Below, in pieces: positions 8,849 through 18,232 of a stretch of 61,186 nucleotides of DNA (its first letter is position 1; every line of letters begins with the position of its first letter). Location of the stretch: contig WRHK01000020.1 in NCBI GenBank assembly GCA_009783295.1, positions 1-61,186 of the forward strand, written 5' to 3'. This stretch comes from Promicromonosporaceae bacterium (GTDB lineage: Bacteria; Actinomycetota; Actinomycetes; Actinomycetales; Cellulomonadaceae). The position numbers and the translations under genes are program-made. The notes under the pieces are model-generated. The model was not told the DNA's origin and did not search any database. It saw only the letters and a list, made by a program, of their open reading frames with translations.

Positions 8849-9811
8849 TCAGGACGACACGTCCGCGGACGTGAACCGCGCCCATGCGAGCGTCGAGAAG
8901 ATGACGATCCACGCAGCCTGCACGCCGAGCCCGCTCGCGAGGGTGCGCCAGTCGGGCTGGATGCGCAGCAGCTCGGCGAAGTCGAGCCAGTGGTGCGTCA
9001 GCAGCCACGGGTGGATCGCGTGCAGGGCCGGCAGGGCGTCGAGCACCCCCGAGACGATCGCGGTGATGACGGTCGCGGCCATCGCCGCGACCGGCACCTC
9101 GGTGAGCGTCGAGAAGAACAGGCCGACCGCCACGAGGCCGGTCATCGACAGCGCCACGTACACGACCACACCGGCGATGCGTAGCGCGCCCGCCCCCAGC
9201 GACACCGTGTCGCCCGAGAGCAGCACGACGTCGTGCAGGCCGAAGAACCCCGCCCCGGCGACGAGCCCGACGATCGCGATCGCAAGGACCGCCGACCCCG
9301 CAAACGCCAGGGCGGCGAGCGCCTTGACCACCAGGAGCCGCGTCCGCGGGACGGGGACGACGAGCAGGTAGCGCAGCGTCCCGGCGGACGCCTCGCCCGC
9401 GATGGCGTCGCCCGACGCGATCGCGATCGTCAGCGGCAGCAGGAACGGCAGACAGACGAAGATGGCCGCGACGACCAGGAACAGGCCGTTCTCGGTGACC
9501 CGGCCCACGAACCCGGGCCCCTCCCCCGCCGACTGCGAGCTGCGCGTGAGGAAGAGGACGAGGGCCAGCAACAGCGGCACGGCCGCGAGGCCTGACAACA
9601 GGATGACGTTGCGGCGCCGCCCCAGCACGAGCCGCAGCTCGCTCCGCAGCAGCCGCCCGAACGCACCGGGCACGCGCTCGTCCGGCCCGCCCGCGGACGG
9701 CTCCAGGGGGCGCAGGGAGGCGTCCGGCCGCGAGCCGGGCGACTGCCGCTCGGAGCCCGCCGTCGGCTGGGGCGTGAGCGTGCCCGACGGCGTCTCGTCA
9801 GCGAGCGACAT
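8849..9811 (-). CDS. ABC transporter permease
   Basis: A 320-residue membrane protein with a Pro/Ser/Gly-rich cytosolic N-terminus (about 45 residues) and six hydrophobic segments, in the ABC-2 / NatB-like exporter permease style (a large loop after helix 1, then GDAIAGEASAGTLRYLLVVP, the conserved permease motif). It is last in a three-gene minus-strand operon: LolA/RseB-like protein, ATPase, permease, each overlapping the next. The exported substrate is unknown. Confidence 0.83.
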   Translation of the reverse strand: MSLADETPSGTLTPQPTAGSERQSPGSRPDASLRPLEPSAGGPDERVPGAFGRLLRSELRLVLGRRRNVILLSGLAAVPLLLALVLFLTRSSQSAGEGPGFVGRVTENGLFLVVAAIFVCLPFLLPLTIAIASGDAIAGEASAGTLRYLLVVPVPRTRLLVVKALAALAFAGSAVLAIAIVGLVAGAGFFGLHDVVLLSGDTVSLGAGALRIAGVVVYVALSMTGLVAVGLFFSTLTEVPVAAMAATVITAIVSGVLDALPALHAIHPWLLTHHWLDFAELLRIQPDWRTLASGLGVQAAWIVIFSTLAWARFTSADVSS

Positions 9812-10793
9812 CGAAGCCCTCCCCGGTCAGCTCGACGAACACCTGCTCGAGGTTCGACCGCCGCACCTCGAACCCGACGAGGTCGACCCCGCCCCGCACG
9901 AGCGCGGCCGACACCCGCTCGGGCGGCACCTCGCCCAACGGCGCGACGAGCCGCACGCCCTCGACATCGGGTGAGCCCAGCCCGAGTCCGCGCAGCACCT
10001 CCGCGGCGGTGGCGACGCACGAGGGCGTCGTGACGACCGCGACCCGCGCGTCGCCCCGGGCCGCGAGCACCGACCGGTCGCCCTGCAGCACCAGGCGCCC
10101 GCGGCTCATGATCCCGACGTGCGAGCAGACCTGCTCGATCTCGGCCAGCAGGTGCGAGGACACCAGCACCGTGGTGCCCCCGGCCGCGAGCTCGCGCACG
10201 AGGTTGCGCACCTCGCGCGTGCCCTGCGGGTCGAGCCCGTTGGTCGGCTCGTCGAGCACCAGCAGGTCGCGGGGTCGTAGCAGCGCGGCGGCCAGGCCCA
10301 GCCGCTGCTTCATGCCGAGCGAGTACTGCCGGTACTTCTTGTCGGCCGCCGCGGACAGGCCGACGCGCTCGAGCGCCTCACCGCTGCGCCGGGTGCGGGT
10401 GCGCGGGTCGGCGGTCGCGTCGACGGCGTCGAGCCGCGCAAGATTGGCGCGTCCGGACAGGTACGGGTGGAACGCCGGCCCCTCGACGAGCGCGCCGACG
10501 CGGGTGAGCACGCGCGACGACGCCCGCGGCATCGACTCGTCGAGCAGCCACGAGCGGCCGCCCGTCGGCTGGACGAGGCCCAGCAGCATGCGGATGGTCG
10601 TCGTCTTCCCGGAGCCGTTCGGGCCGATGAAGCCGTACACCGCCCCGCGCGGGACGCGCAGCCCGAGCCCGTCGACCGCGACCTGACCGGAACGGAACCG
10701 TTTGGTCAGCCCGTCGCTGCGCACGGCGAGCGGGCCGGTGTCCTCGGAGCCGGCCTCCGCCTCGTCGCCGACCGCCGTCGCGGCCGGCGTCAT
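9798..10793 (-). CDS. ABC transporter ATP-binding protein
   Basis: A 331-residue nucleotide-binding subunit. It has Walker A GPNGSGKTT, a signature reading YSLGMKQRLGLA, Walker B LLVLDEPTNGLDP and the switch histidine in VSSHLL. The C-terminal 90 residues form the extra domain found in CcmA/DrrA-type exporters. The ATG overlaps the upstream stop as ATGA, and its own stop overlaps the permease start by 14 bases, so these subunits are co-translated. Confidence 0.92.
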   Translation of the reverse strand: MTPAATAVGDEAEAGSEDTGPLAVRSDGLTKRFRSGQVAVDGLGLRVPRGAVYGFIGPNGSGKTTTIRMLLGLVQPTGGRSWLLDESMPRASSRVLTRVGALVEGPAFHPYLSGRANLARLDAVDATADPRTRTRRSGEALERVGLSAAADKKYRQYSLGMKQRLGLAAALLRPRDLLVLDEPTNGLDPQGTREVRNLVRELAAGGTTVLVSSHLLAEIEQVCSHVGIMSRGRLVLQGDRSVLAARGDARVAVVTTPSCVATAAEVLRGLGLGSPDVEGVRLVAPLGEVPPERVSAALVRGGVDLVGFEVRRSNLEQVFVELTGEGFDVAR

Positions 10794-12010
10794 GCGAGAG
10801 CCTGCAGCGTCGCGGCGGGGACGGCGCCGGCCAGCACGTGGCCGTCGTTGGTGATCAGCACGCTGATCAGCGCCGAGCTGAGCAGGCGACCCTGCGGCAC
10901 CTTCGTCGTCAGCTCGTTCAGGAGCGCGGCTTGGTCGCCGCCCATCCCCGGGGTGCTGCCGTCGGAGCCGCCGAGCTGGCCGAGCATGCCCGGGCCGCTC
11001 GACGCGGCGCCGCTGGGCGCGGGAACGGTCGTCGGGGCGTGCCCCTGCAGCCGCCCGTGCTCAGGAACGACGCTCCGCTCGACGACCGTCGCCCAGCCGG
11101 TGCCGTGCACGGTGGCGCCGTGCGGCAGACCGCCGGTGGCGGAGGGCGCCGACGGCGCCATCGGGTGGCCGGCGGGCAGGCCGACGACCTTCTGCTGCAC
11201 CGACGCGCCCTTGGGCGGCGAGAACGTCAGCACCGCGCTCGAGGGCATCGCGAACCTGACGCTCGTGAAGCCCACCTCGAGAGCCGGGTCCTTCGTGTTC
11301 GTGGTGCTCCACACCTGGACGCTCAGCGGCGTCTTCGTCTGCGAGTCGACCGCCACGACCACCCGGCTGACGAGCGTGCCGCCGCCCTGGGGGGTGACCA
11401 CCAGCTCGTACGCGTCGCGGCCGGCGACCTTGCTCTGGCCCTCGACGGTCACGGTCGAGAACTTCTGGACCTGCGCGAGCGACTGGTCCGCCAGCTGGCC
11501 CGGCGTCGGCATGGAGGGGGCGACGCTCGGGGTGCTCGTCGTCTTGCCGTGCTCGGCCTGGAACCGCTTCGCGGCCGCGGCGTCGAGCGTGAAGTGGACG
11601 ACGGCGTTCTTCGCGCTCGAGTACGTCCACGCCTGCGGGCCGTCCGCCACGACCGAGTACTCGGACGTCTGGCCGATCAGCGAGACGCGGCTGCGCTCCT
11701 GACCGTCGGTCCACACGCGCATCGTCGTCGTGCCGGACAGCAGGTTCGTCGGGTCGGCCGAGTCCGATGCCGACCCGAGCGGCAGGGACGGCAGGCCGAG
11801 CCGCGCGGTGTACGCGACGGTGCCTGACAGCGCCTGGCTCTGGTGGCTCGCGACCGCCGCGACCAGCTCCTGAGGCGTGATGGCCGGCAGCCCGCTGCTG
11901 CCGGCGGACGCCAGGAGTGGCGGCCCCGCGAACAGACCCACCACCGCGACCGCTGCGCCGGCGGGCACCGCCCAACGCGCCTTCGACGACATCCGTGCCG
12001 AGTCACCCAT
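10790..12010 (-). CDS. LolA/RseB-like exported protein
   Basis: About 406 residues from ATG 12010 (ATG 11992 is an alternative). The N-terminus is one hydrophobic signal or anchor segment (VPAGAAVAVVGLFAGPPLLA). It is followed by a half-barrel domain of the LolA/MucB-RseB type (repeated beta strands such as SGTVAYTARLGLP, TTMRVWTDGQERSRVSLIG, GRDAYELVVTPQ). The C-terminus has Pro/Ser-rich linkers and an ALISVLITNDGHVLAGAVP block. In Gram-positives such proteins sit outside the membrane and sense or carry lipid-like molecules. It leads an operon with an ABC exporter, so it may present or sense the substrate. Confidence 0.7.
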   Translation of the reverse strand: MGDSARMSSKARWAVPAGAAVAVVGLFAGPPLLASAGSSGLPAITPQELVAAVASHQSQALSGTVAYTARLGLPSLPLGSASDSADPTNLLSGTTTMRVWTDGQERSRVSLIGQTSEYSVVADGPQAWTYSSAKNAVVHFTLDAAAAKRFQAEHGKTTSTPSVAPSMPTPGQLADQSLAQVQKFSTVTVEGQSKVAGRDAYELVVTPQGGGTLVSRVVVAVDSQTKTPLSVQVWSTTNTKDPALEVGFTSVRFAMPSSAVLTFSPPKGASVQQKVVGLPAGHPMAPSAPSATGGLPHGATVHGTGWATVVERSVVPEHGRLQGHAPTTVPAPSGAASSGPGMLGQLGGSDGSTPGMGGDQAALLNELTTKVPQGRLLSSALISVLITNDGHVLAGAVPAATLQALA

Positions 12011-12220
12011 GAGTTCCACGATGCGCCTGTTCGGGCACCTTGTCCGTGCCACGCGGCGGCGGAAATCGTGAAGGTCGAGCGAGAAGCCGGATCACATGTC
12101 GAACCCACGACGGAGAAGCCGCTCAGGACATGGGACGCCCCTGTCATCGGTCGCGTCACAACCGTGCCAGCTGCCCGGTCGGAACTCGGACAGGAGAGTT
12201 GCCGTCCAGGGAGTGTGGGC

Positions 12221-14506
12221 ATGACCGTCGAGCTCGCGGGCGCCGAACCGTTGGGGCAGATGCTGCGCCGGCTGCGGCAGGCCGCCGACCTGACCCTCGA
12301 GGCGCTCTCGGCGGCGTCGGGCGTCAGCGACAGGACCATCAGCGACATCGAGCGGGGCGCCGCCCGCGGTCCGCAGCACCGCACCGTCGTCGCCGTCGTC
12401 GACGCGCTGCGGCCGAGCCCGGCGGACCGCGCCGCGCTGCTGCGCGCGGCCCGGGAGGGCCGGCGGCGGTCGCGGGCCGAGCCCGCGTGGCGCCTTCCCC
12501 TGCCCCGTGGGGTCGGCGACTTCACCGGTCGCGAGCCCGAGCTGGCGCGGCTGCGGTCCGTTCTCGCACCCGGCGGGACGGACGCCCCCGACCACGCGAC
12601 GAGTCCCCGTGAGCTGTCCGTCGCGCCCGTCGTGGTTGTGACGGGTCCGCCTGGGTACGGCAAGACGACCCTGGCCATTCGCGCTGCTCAGATCCTCCAT
12701 GGCGCGTTCGACGAGGTGCTGTTCCTCCAGGCGTCCGGCGGCCCCGACGGGCCAAACACCCCGGGCGACGTCGGCTCCCGGCTCGTGCGCGCACTCACCG
12801 GGACGGCCGCGCCGTCCGCCTCCGATCCGGGCCAGCTGCGCGCGCTGCTGGCCGAGCGTCGCGTGCTCGTCGTGCTCGACGACGTCGCCACGGAGCCGGT
12901 CGTCCGCGCAGTCCTGCCCGGGCGAGGCCGGTCTGCCGTGCTCGTCACCAGCAGGAGCTCGCTCGCCGGGCTGGAGAACGTCTCCCGTGTCCCGGTCGGG
13001 AGGATGGAGGCCGCCGACGCGCGTGCGCTGCTCGCCCGGATCGCGCCGGAAGGCGAGGCCGACCCGAAGGGGCTCGACCGGGTCGCGCAGCTGTGTGATG
13101 CCGTCCCGCTCGCGCTGCGGATCGCCGGGAACCGGCTGGCGAGCCGTCCAGGATGGACCGCTTCAGGACTCGCCGACAGGCTCGAGCGGCCCGAACGCCG
13201 GCTGGACACGCTGGTGGCCGGTGACCTTCAGGTCCGCGCTGCGATCGACGTCTCGCACGACCAGCTGCGACCCGCCGCCAGCGACCTGTTCCATCGCCTG
13301 GCGCTCGTCGACGGCTCCACGTTCGGCGCCGGGCTGGCGACCTTGCTGGCCGGCATCACCCGCGACGATGTCGAGGAAGGGCTCGACGACCTGCTGACGC
13401 TGAGCCTCATCCAGCCGGCCGATCGAGACAGGTTCGCCCTGCACGACCTGTTGCGGGTCTATGCGTGCGAGCGGCTGACCGCCGACGTCGGCCCGCAGGC
13501 GTTGGCGCGGCTGCACGAGGTCACGGACGAGGAGGTTCTCGCCACCACCGTCCGTGCGGGGCGGTGGTTCGAGCCAGGGCACCTGGGCGCGCGTTCCCAG
13601 CAACCCGGTGGGGCGATCCCGCTCGCCACGGCCGACGAGGCGCACTCCTGGCTCGTCGAAGAGTCCGACACGTGGCTCAGCGCCATGCGGCGGGCCGCCG
13701 CCGCTGGACGGCACGAGCGCGTCGTCGAGGTCGCCGAGTCGATGCACTGGTTCTCCGGCCTGTGGCCCTGGTGGGCGCACTGGCACGAGGTGTACTCGCT
13801 CTCCGTGGCAGCCGCCCAGGCGCTCGGGGATGCGGCGACCGTCGCCACCCATCTCGGCTACCTCGCGTGGGCCTATGTCTACTGCCAAGGTGACCCGGCC
13901 GCGGGCGAGGCGGTAGCGCGCAGGGCCCAGCGGGTCGCCGAGAACGTCGGCGACCCGGCGCTGGAGGCCTGGGGCTGGTTCTACCGCGCATGGGCCGAGC
14001 TCGCGCAGCACCGTGGCTCCGACGCGCTCGACAGCGTGCGGAACGCAACCCGCCTCTTCCTCGAGGCCGACGACCGGGAAGGAACCCCGCAGGCGCTGCA
14101 GCTCGAAGCCTCGGCGCTGTCGATGCTCGGCAGGCGCGATGCCGCCGTGGCAACCCTGCGCGACGTCGTCGCGCGTGCCCGCGACCCGCTGACGAAGCCG
14201 CGCGGGCAGGTCGCCGAGTTCACCGCGCTGTCGGCGCTGAGCTCGATCGCACGGCTCGGGGTCGAGGCCGAAGACTGGGGGTCTGTCCTGGGCCCTGCCG
14301 GCGAGGCCATCGACGGGTTCGTCGCGCACGCCGCCGAGCCCGCCGCCGCACGGCTGTACGTGCTCCGCGCCCGCGCGCGGCGCGAGCTCGGCCAAGCGGA
14401 CGACGCAGTGACGGACCTGGATCGTGCGCGGGAGCTGCTCATGGCGAGGGGCGACAACGACGCGCTGACGCAGGTCGAGGACCTCCTGCTCGCGTGGAGC
14501 GCCTGA
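12221..14506 (+). CDS. XRE-type HTH / NB-ARC ATPase transcriptional regulator
   Basis: A 761-residue STAND-type regulator. Residues about 8-65 are an XRE helix-turn-helix (LGQMLRRLRQAADLTLEALS, then GVSDRTISDIERG). A P-loop ATPase follows with Walker A GPPGYGKTTL at about 142 and Walker B RVLVVLDDV, then GLP-like and winged-helix parts (CDAVPLALRIAGNRLA; FALHDLLRVYA). The C-terminal 330 residues are helical TPR-like repeats for sensing. Such proteins act as ATP-gated activators, often of secondary metabolism. ATG 12221 is chosen because the XRE domain starts directly after it. It is divergent from the LolA-like gene. Confidence 0.85.
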   Translation: MTVELAGAEPLGQMLRRLRQAADLTLEALSAASGVSDRTISDIERGAARGPQHRTVVAVVDALRPSPADRAALLRAAREGRRRSRAEPAWRLPLPRGVGDFTGREPELARLRSVLAPGGTDAPDHATSPRELSVAPVVVVTGPPGYGKTTLAIRAAQILHGAFDEVLFLQASGGPDGPNTPGDVGSRLVRALTGTAAPSASDPGQLRALLAERRVLVVLDDVATEPVVRAVLPGRGRSAVLVTSRSSLAGLENVSRVPVGRMEAADARALLARIAPEGEADPKGLDRVAQLCDAVPLALRIAGNRLASRPGWTASGLADRLERPERRLDTLVAGDLQVRAAIDVSHDQLRPAASDLFHRLALVDGSTFGAGLATLLAGITRDDVEEGLDDLLTLSLIQPADRDRFALHDLLRVYACERLTADVGPQALARLHEVTDEEVLATTVRAGRWFEPGHLGARSQQPGGAIPLATADEAHSWLVEESDTWLSAMRRAAAAGRHERVVEVAESMHWFSGLWPWWAHWHEVYSLSVAAAQALGDAATVATHLGYLAWAYVYCQGDPAAGEAVARRAQRVAENVGDPALEAWGWFYRAWAELAQHRGSDALDSVRNATRLFLEADDREGTPQALQLEASALSMLGRRDAAVATLRDVVARARDPLTKPRGQVAEFTALSALSSIARLGVEAEDWGSVLGPAGEAIDGFVAHAAEPAAARLYVLRARARRELGQADDAVTDLDRARELLMARGDNDALTQVEDLLLAWSA

Positions 14507-14683
14507 AACGACCGCTATGCGTGCTGCGTACCGACGCGGTGTGCGCGCCGGGCACACGCCCTACGACGAAGGCGTGCAGAGCTCGACTCCTGCATGGTTC
14601 CTTCATGGTGGGGCCGGCCGGGCGCGGGTGAGGCTGGCACCGTCGGCACCTCAGGCCGGCCCTACCCCCGAAGGAGCATCACC

Positions 14684-15628
14684 ATGGCTTCACCCGTCCT
14701 CGAACCGGAGGCGCAGGCGATCGCCGACGCCACCTCCACCCCGCCGTTCCTGTACGAGCTGGGCCCCGCCGGCGCCCGCAAGGTCCTGGACGACATCCAG
14801 GCCGCCCCGATCGACAAGCCCGACGTCGACGACCAGTGGCTCACCGTCCCCGCCGAGGCGGGCGACGTGCGCGTGCGGATCGTCCGCCCCGTCGGCGCGC
14901 AGGGCCCGCTGCCGGTGGTGCTGTACATGCACGGCGGCGGCTGGGTGCTGGGCAACGCCGGCACCCACGACCGCCTCGTGCGCGAGCTGGCCGTGGGCGT
15001 CCACGCCGCCATCGTGTTCGTCGAGTACGACAGGTCGCCCGAGGCGCGCTACCCCGTGGCGATCGAGCAGGGCTACGCCACCGCCCGCTGGATCACCACC
15101 CAGGGTGCCGGATACGGCCTGGACGCCACGCGCCTGGCCGTGGCCGGCGACTCCGTGGGCGGCAACATGACCGCCGCCCTGACGCTGCTGGCCAAGCAGC
15201 GCGGTGACGTCACGTTCATCCACCAGTCGATGTACTACCCGGTCACCGACGCGGCGCAGGACACGGCCAGCTACGTCGAGTTCGCCGAGGGGCCCTTCCT
15301 CACGGCCAAGGGCATGGCCTGGTTCTGGGACGCCTACGCCCCCGACGTCGCCGTACGCGACGAGATCACTGCCTCGCCGCTGCGCGCCTCGCTCGACGAG
15401 CTCGCCGGGCTGCCCCCGGCGTTCCTGCTGGTGGACGAGAACGACGTGCTGCGCGACGAGGGCGAGGCCTACGGCCGCCGCCTGACCCAGGCCGGCGTGC
15501 CCACCACGAGCCTGCGCTACAACGGCATCATCCACGACTTCATGATGCTCAACCCGGTCCGCCCCTCGCGGGCGGCCACCGCCGCCGTCGAGCAGGCCAT
15601 CCACGTGCTGCGGGGGGTGTTCGCATGA
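14684..15628 (+). CDS. alpha/beta hydrolase, HSL-type esterase
   Basis: A 314-residue hormone-sensitive-lipase-like esterase. It has the oxyanion motif MHGGGWVLG, the nucleophile elbow GDSVGGN, an Asp in the VDENDVLRDEG segment and a His in the IIHDFMML block, completing the triad. Likely reaction: hydrolysis of short-chain carboxylic esters. ATG 14684 has the Shine-Dalgarno GAAGGAG about 8 bases upstream. The stop overlaps the next hydrolase (ATGA), so both belong to one operon. Confidence 0.88.
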   Translation: MASPVLEPEAQAIADATSTPPFLYELGPAGARKVLDDIQAAPIDKPDVDDQWLTVPAEAGDVRVRIVRPVGAQGPLPVVLYMHGGGWVLGNAGTHDRLVRELAVGVHAAIVFVEYDRSPEARYPVAIEQGYATARWITTQGAGYGLDATRLAVAGDSVGGNMTAALTLLAKQRGDVTFIHQSMYYPVTDAAQDTASYVEFAEGPFLTAKGMAWFWDAYAPDVAVRDEITASPLRASLDELAGLPPAFLLVDENDVLRDEGEAYGRRLTQAGVPTTSLRYNGIIHDFMMLNPVRPSRAATAAVEQAIHVLRGVFA

Positions 15629-16332
15629 CCGCCACCGTGGTGCTCGTGCACGGGGCGTTCGCCGGCTCCGACAGCTGGGAGGGCGTCATCGAGGGCCTGC
15701 AGACCCGCGGCATCACCGCGATCGCCGTCGCCAACCCGCTGCGCAGCCTCGCCGGCGACGCCGCCTACGTGCGCGACGTCGTCGCGTCCGTCGGCGGCCC
15801 CGTGGTCCTCGTCGGGCACTCCTACGGTGGCCTGGTCATCACCCAGGCGGCGGCCGACGCCTCCGCGGTGCAGGCCCTCGTCTACGTCGGGGCGTTCGCG
15901 CCCGCCATCGGCGAGTCGGCATTCGAGCTGTCGGGCAAGTTCCCCGGCAGCACCCTCGCCGAGGCCCTTGAGGGCTACCCGCTCGCCGACGGCGGCGTCG
16001 AGCTGCGCATCGCCCCCGCGAAGTTCCCGGCGCAGTTCGCCGCCGACCTCGCACCCGAGCGAACCACGGCCCTGGCCGCGACCCAGCGTCCGGTCACCGA
16101 GGCGGCGCTGCGCGCCGGGCTCGACGTGGCCGGCGAGCCCTGGCGCACCGTGCCGTCGTGGTTCGTGTGGGGCGCCGAGGACCGCAACATCCCGGCCGAG
16201 CTGGTGCGGTACATGGCCGAGCGCGCGGGCGCACGCCAGGCCACGGAGGTCCCCGGCGCGAGCCACGCCCTGGCCGTGTCGCGGCCCGCCGAGGTGACGG
16301 CAACCATCCTGGCCGCGGTCGACGCCGTCTGA
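15625..16332 (+). CDS. alpha/beta hydrolase
   Basis: A 235-residue alpha/beta-fold hydrolase of the EstC/methyl-ketone or salicylate-esterase-like group. It has an N-terminal VVLVHGAFAGSDSWEGVI strand-loop, the nucleophile elbow GHSYGG, an Asp in VWGAEDRNIP and the C-terminal catalytic His in GASHALAVSRP. It is coupled by a 4-base overlap to the esterase upstream; the shared pathway is unknown. Confidence 0.85.
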   Translation: MTATVVLVHGAFAGSDSWEGVIEGLQTRGITAIAVANPLRSLAGDAAYVRDVVASVGGPVVLVGHSYGGLVITQAAADASAVQALVYVGAFAPAIGESAFELSGKFPGSTLAEALEGYPLADGGVELRIAPAKFPAQFAADLAPERTTALAATQRPVTEAALRAGLDVAGEPWRTVPSWFVWGAEDRNIPAELVRYMAERAGARQATEVPGASHALAVSRPAEVTATILAAVDAV

Positions 16333-16346
16333 CCGCCGCACGCCGC

Positions 16347-16383
16347 TGAGCCCCTCGCCCCTCCCCCCAGGGCGGGGGGCTCA
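16347..16383 (+). terminator. strong terminator after hydrolase pair
   Basis: A 14-bp G/C-rich stem (one T-G pair) beginning TGAGCCCC and ending GGGGCTCA, 15 bases after the stop codon. Confidence 0.65.
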
Positions 16384-16471
16384 GCCGCGCCGCCGGGAGC
16401 CCGCCCGCAGGGCCACCGCGGCGCATCCACGTGAACCGAGGGGCACGGCTTGCCCCGATGCAACGCAGTAG

Positions 16472-16740
16472 AGCAGAAAGGTTCTGACGCGGACGGCCGA
16501 GTCCAACCTGATCAGCCCCGATCAAGTCGGCTCCGCTCGGTTCCTCTCGGAGGAGGAGCGCGTCCAGATCGCCGACCTCGCCTCGACAGGGATGGGTCCG
16601 ACGGCGATCGGGCGCGTGGTTGGACGCTCGTCGTCGACGATCAGCCGCGAGCTGCGACGGAACCTGCACTCGTCGGGTCAGTACCGGCCGTTCAACGCGC
16701 ACGGGCTCGCCGCGGCTCGAGAAGGTTCCGGTTCCCGTCA
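16472..16740 (+). pseudogene. IS30-family transposase, N-terminal fragment
   Basis: An open frame without a start codon encodes the IS30 N-terminus: RFLSEEERVQIADLASTGM, then GPTAIGRVVGRSSSTISREL, a helix-turn-helix that binds the insertion sequence ends. Homology stops near 'AHGLAAAR' and the DDE catalytic domain is missing. It overlaps the 3' end of the convergent membrane hydrolase gene, which suggests an old insertion that was deleted together with flanking sequence. Confidence 0.6.
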
Positions 16741-18072
16741 CGACTGCTGCGTCCTGTCCGTGACACCGGGCGCGGCAGTGGCCTCCCCTGACGGCGCCGG
16801 GATGATCCCGTGAAACCACATATCCAGCACGGAGGTACGCGCGAAGCAGTTGTCCGCCGTGGCGCTGTCCCAGTATTCGCCGTGCACGGCGATGTCACCC
16901 ATCAGCGCCAACTTCCAACGCGGCTTCGGTGGCAGGTACATCACTGACTTGGTCGGCCGCATCGGCGAGTCGGGAACCGGTCGCTCATTCCTACGCCTTC
17001 GAAGGCGCGGCCAGGCTGGTGTCCGTGCGGTGGCCCCGTCGCGGTCGTTCCTGAAGTTCGAGCCGAAGACGTCCGACGCATTATAGATGTTGAGCCAATC
17101 CAGTTCCGCCAGAGCGCAGCGATCTCTGAACCATTCAGGCCAATAGAGTCGTACGAAGTCCGCGGGGCAACCGACCGTCGTGAGCGACCGCACCGCCGAT
17201 GCGAGCTGGGCGAGATTGGCGCCTGGATCCTCATTGTCGCCGGACTTCTGCGGATACAAGGCCTCGAGAAGAACGAGGCTCCCGAAGCTGAAACCGACGA
17301 GATGGATCGGGCCTTTCGTCTCACGATCACGCAGGCCGTCAAGCGCCTCCCAGAGCGTCTTGACGACCGAGGCTCGATAGCGTTGCCTGTCCGCGAAGTC
17401 CATGATCCGTTCGATCCGCTGCGCCGCGGAAGCGAACTTCGGTCGGGCGAACGCCCAGATTGCAGAGACGGAGACGCCGGTGCCGATGGCGAACCGCGCC
17501 GTCGTGTCGTCGCCCACGAAACCCGTGCCGATGCCCATGGCCTTGAGGGCCGCCAGGACTGCGGCGACAGCCAGCAGGAGCAAGAGTGCGACCATGACGA
17601 ACCCGATCAGCAGCTGGAGCTTTGCTCGCGACGACTTGCCAGCACGGGACCACGCGGGCACCAGCATGACCAGGCCCCTCAGGGCCAGGAGGCTGGTCCT
17701 GACAAAGCCAGGAGTTGACCGCGCCCTATCGCCGATCAGGTCTTTGTCCTCGAGGCGGCCAAGATAGTCGAGCTCGAGCACCTCAAGAACCGGGGTCCCT
17801 GCCGGTCCGAGAATGGTCCTGCACACGCGCAGCCCTGGACTGGCCAGTTGCTGGCTCTCGACCGCCTTGTACGTCCCAGGCAGAAGTGACGCGTTGTTGG
17901 CGACAATCTCGGCGAGACGGACCCCGTTGTTGGTCGCGGACCTGGCGAACCCCGGCGCGAAGATGAGGATGGGTACGGCCACGTCGGGCTCGGTTGCTTG
18001 AGATGTCGCTCCGGGTGGCGCGGGGTCCACGGAGTCGTGCGCAACGTGCTCTTGCTGGTCAAGTTCCGACAC
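16738..18072 (-). CDS. membrane-anchored alpha/beta-hydrolase-like protein
   Basis: A 444-residue protein of unknown role. GTG 18072 has a good Shine-Dalgarno (AAAGGAG) and is preferred over a long in-frame extension with Arg/Pro-rich, non-coding-like composition. The N-terminal half has a PILIFAPGFARS segment resembling the first strand and loop of an alpha/beta hydrolase. Two hydrophobic helices follow (about residues 160-190 and 200-220), then VGFSFGSLVLLEAL, a GxSxG nucleophile elbow. A lid-like region and a His-containing C-terminus (GDIAVHGEYWD) could complete a triad. GC content and codon use are slightly lower than the neighbours. It ends beside an IS30 scrap. Confidence 0.6.
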   Translation of the reverse strand: MSELDQQEHVAHDSVDPAPPGATSQATEPDVAVPILIFAPGFARSATNNGVRLAEIVANNASLLPGTYKAVESQQLASPGLRVCRTILGPAGTPVLEVLELDYLGRLEDKDLIGDRARSTPGFVRTSLLALRGLVMLVPAWSRAGKSSRAKLQLLIGFVMVALLLLLAVAAVLAALKAMGIGTGFVGDDTTARFAIGTGVSVSAIWAFARPKFASAAQRIERIMDFADRQRYRASVVKTLWEALDGLRDRETKGPIHLVGFSFGSLVLLEALYPQKSGDNEDPGANLAQLASAVRSLTTVGCPADFVRLYWPEWFRDRCALAELDWLNIYNASDVFGSNFRNDRDGATARTPAWPRLRRRRNERPVPDSPMRPTKSVMYLPPKPRWKLALMGDIAVHGEYWDSATADNCFARTSVLDMWFHGIIPAPSGEATAAPGVTDRTQQS

Positions 18073-18232
18073 GGCGCGCTCCTTTCGCTCTCCACCGCCC
18101 CGATGTGGCCCGACGCAGGGCAGACGCGTCTGCTGCGGCAGTGACTGTGCCTCACACAGCAGGAGCGCCACGCGGGCGAACTGATACGCAGACACCTGGG
18201 CCGTGCACGCCGAGGCGGTGGGCTCCGCGGAG

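Noticed and set aside
12221-14557. Long antisense frames over the NB-ARC regulator
   Set aside because: The sense frame carries XRE, Walker A and TPR features; the antisense frames show none.
16472-16740. A complete IS30 element
   Set aside because: Only the N-terminal helix-turn-helix region remains; no DDE domain or inverted ends are visible.
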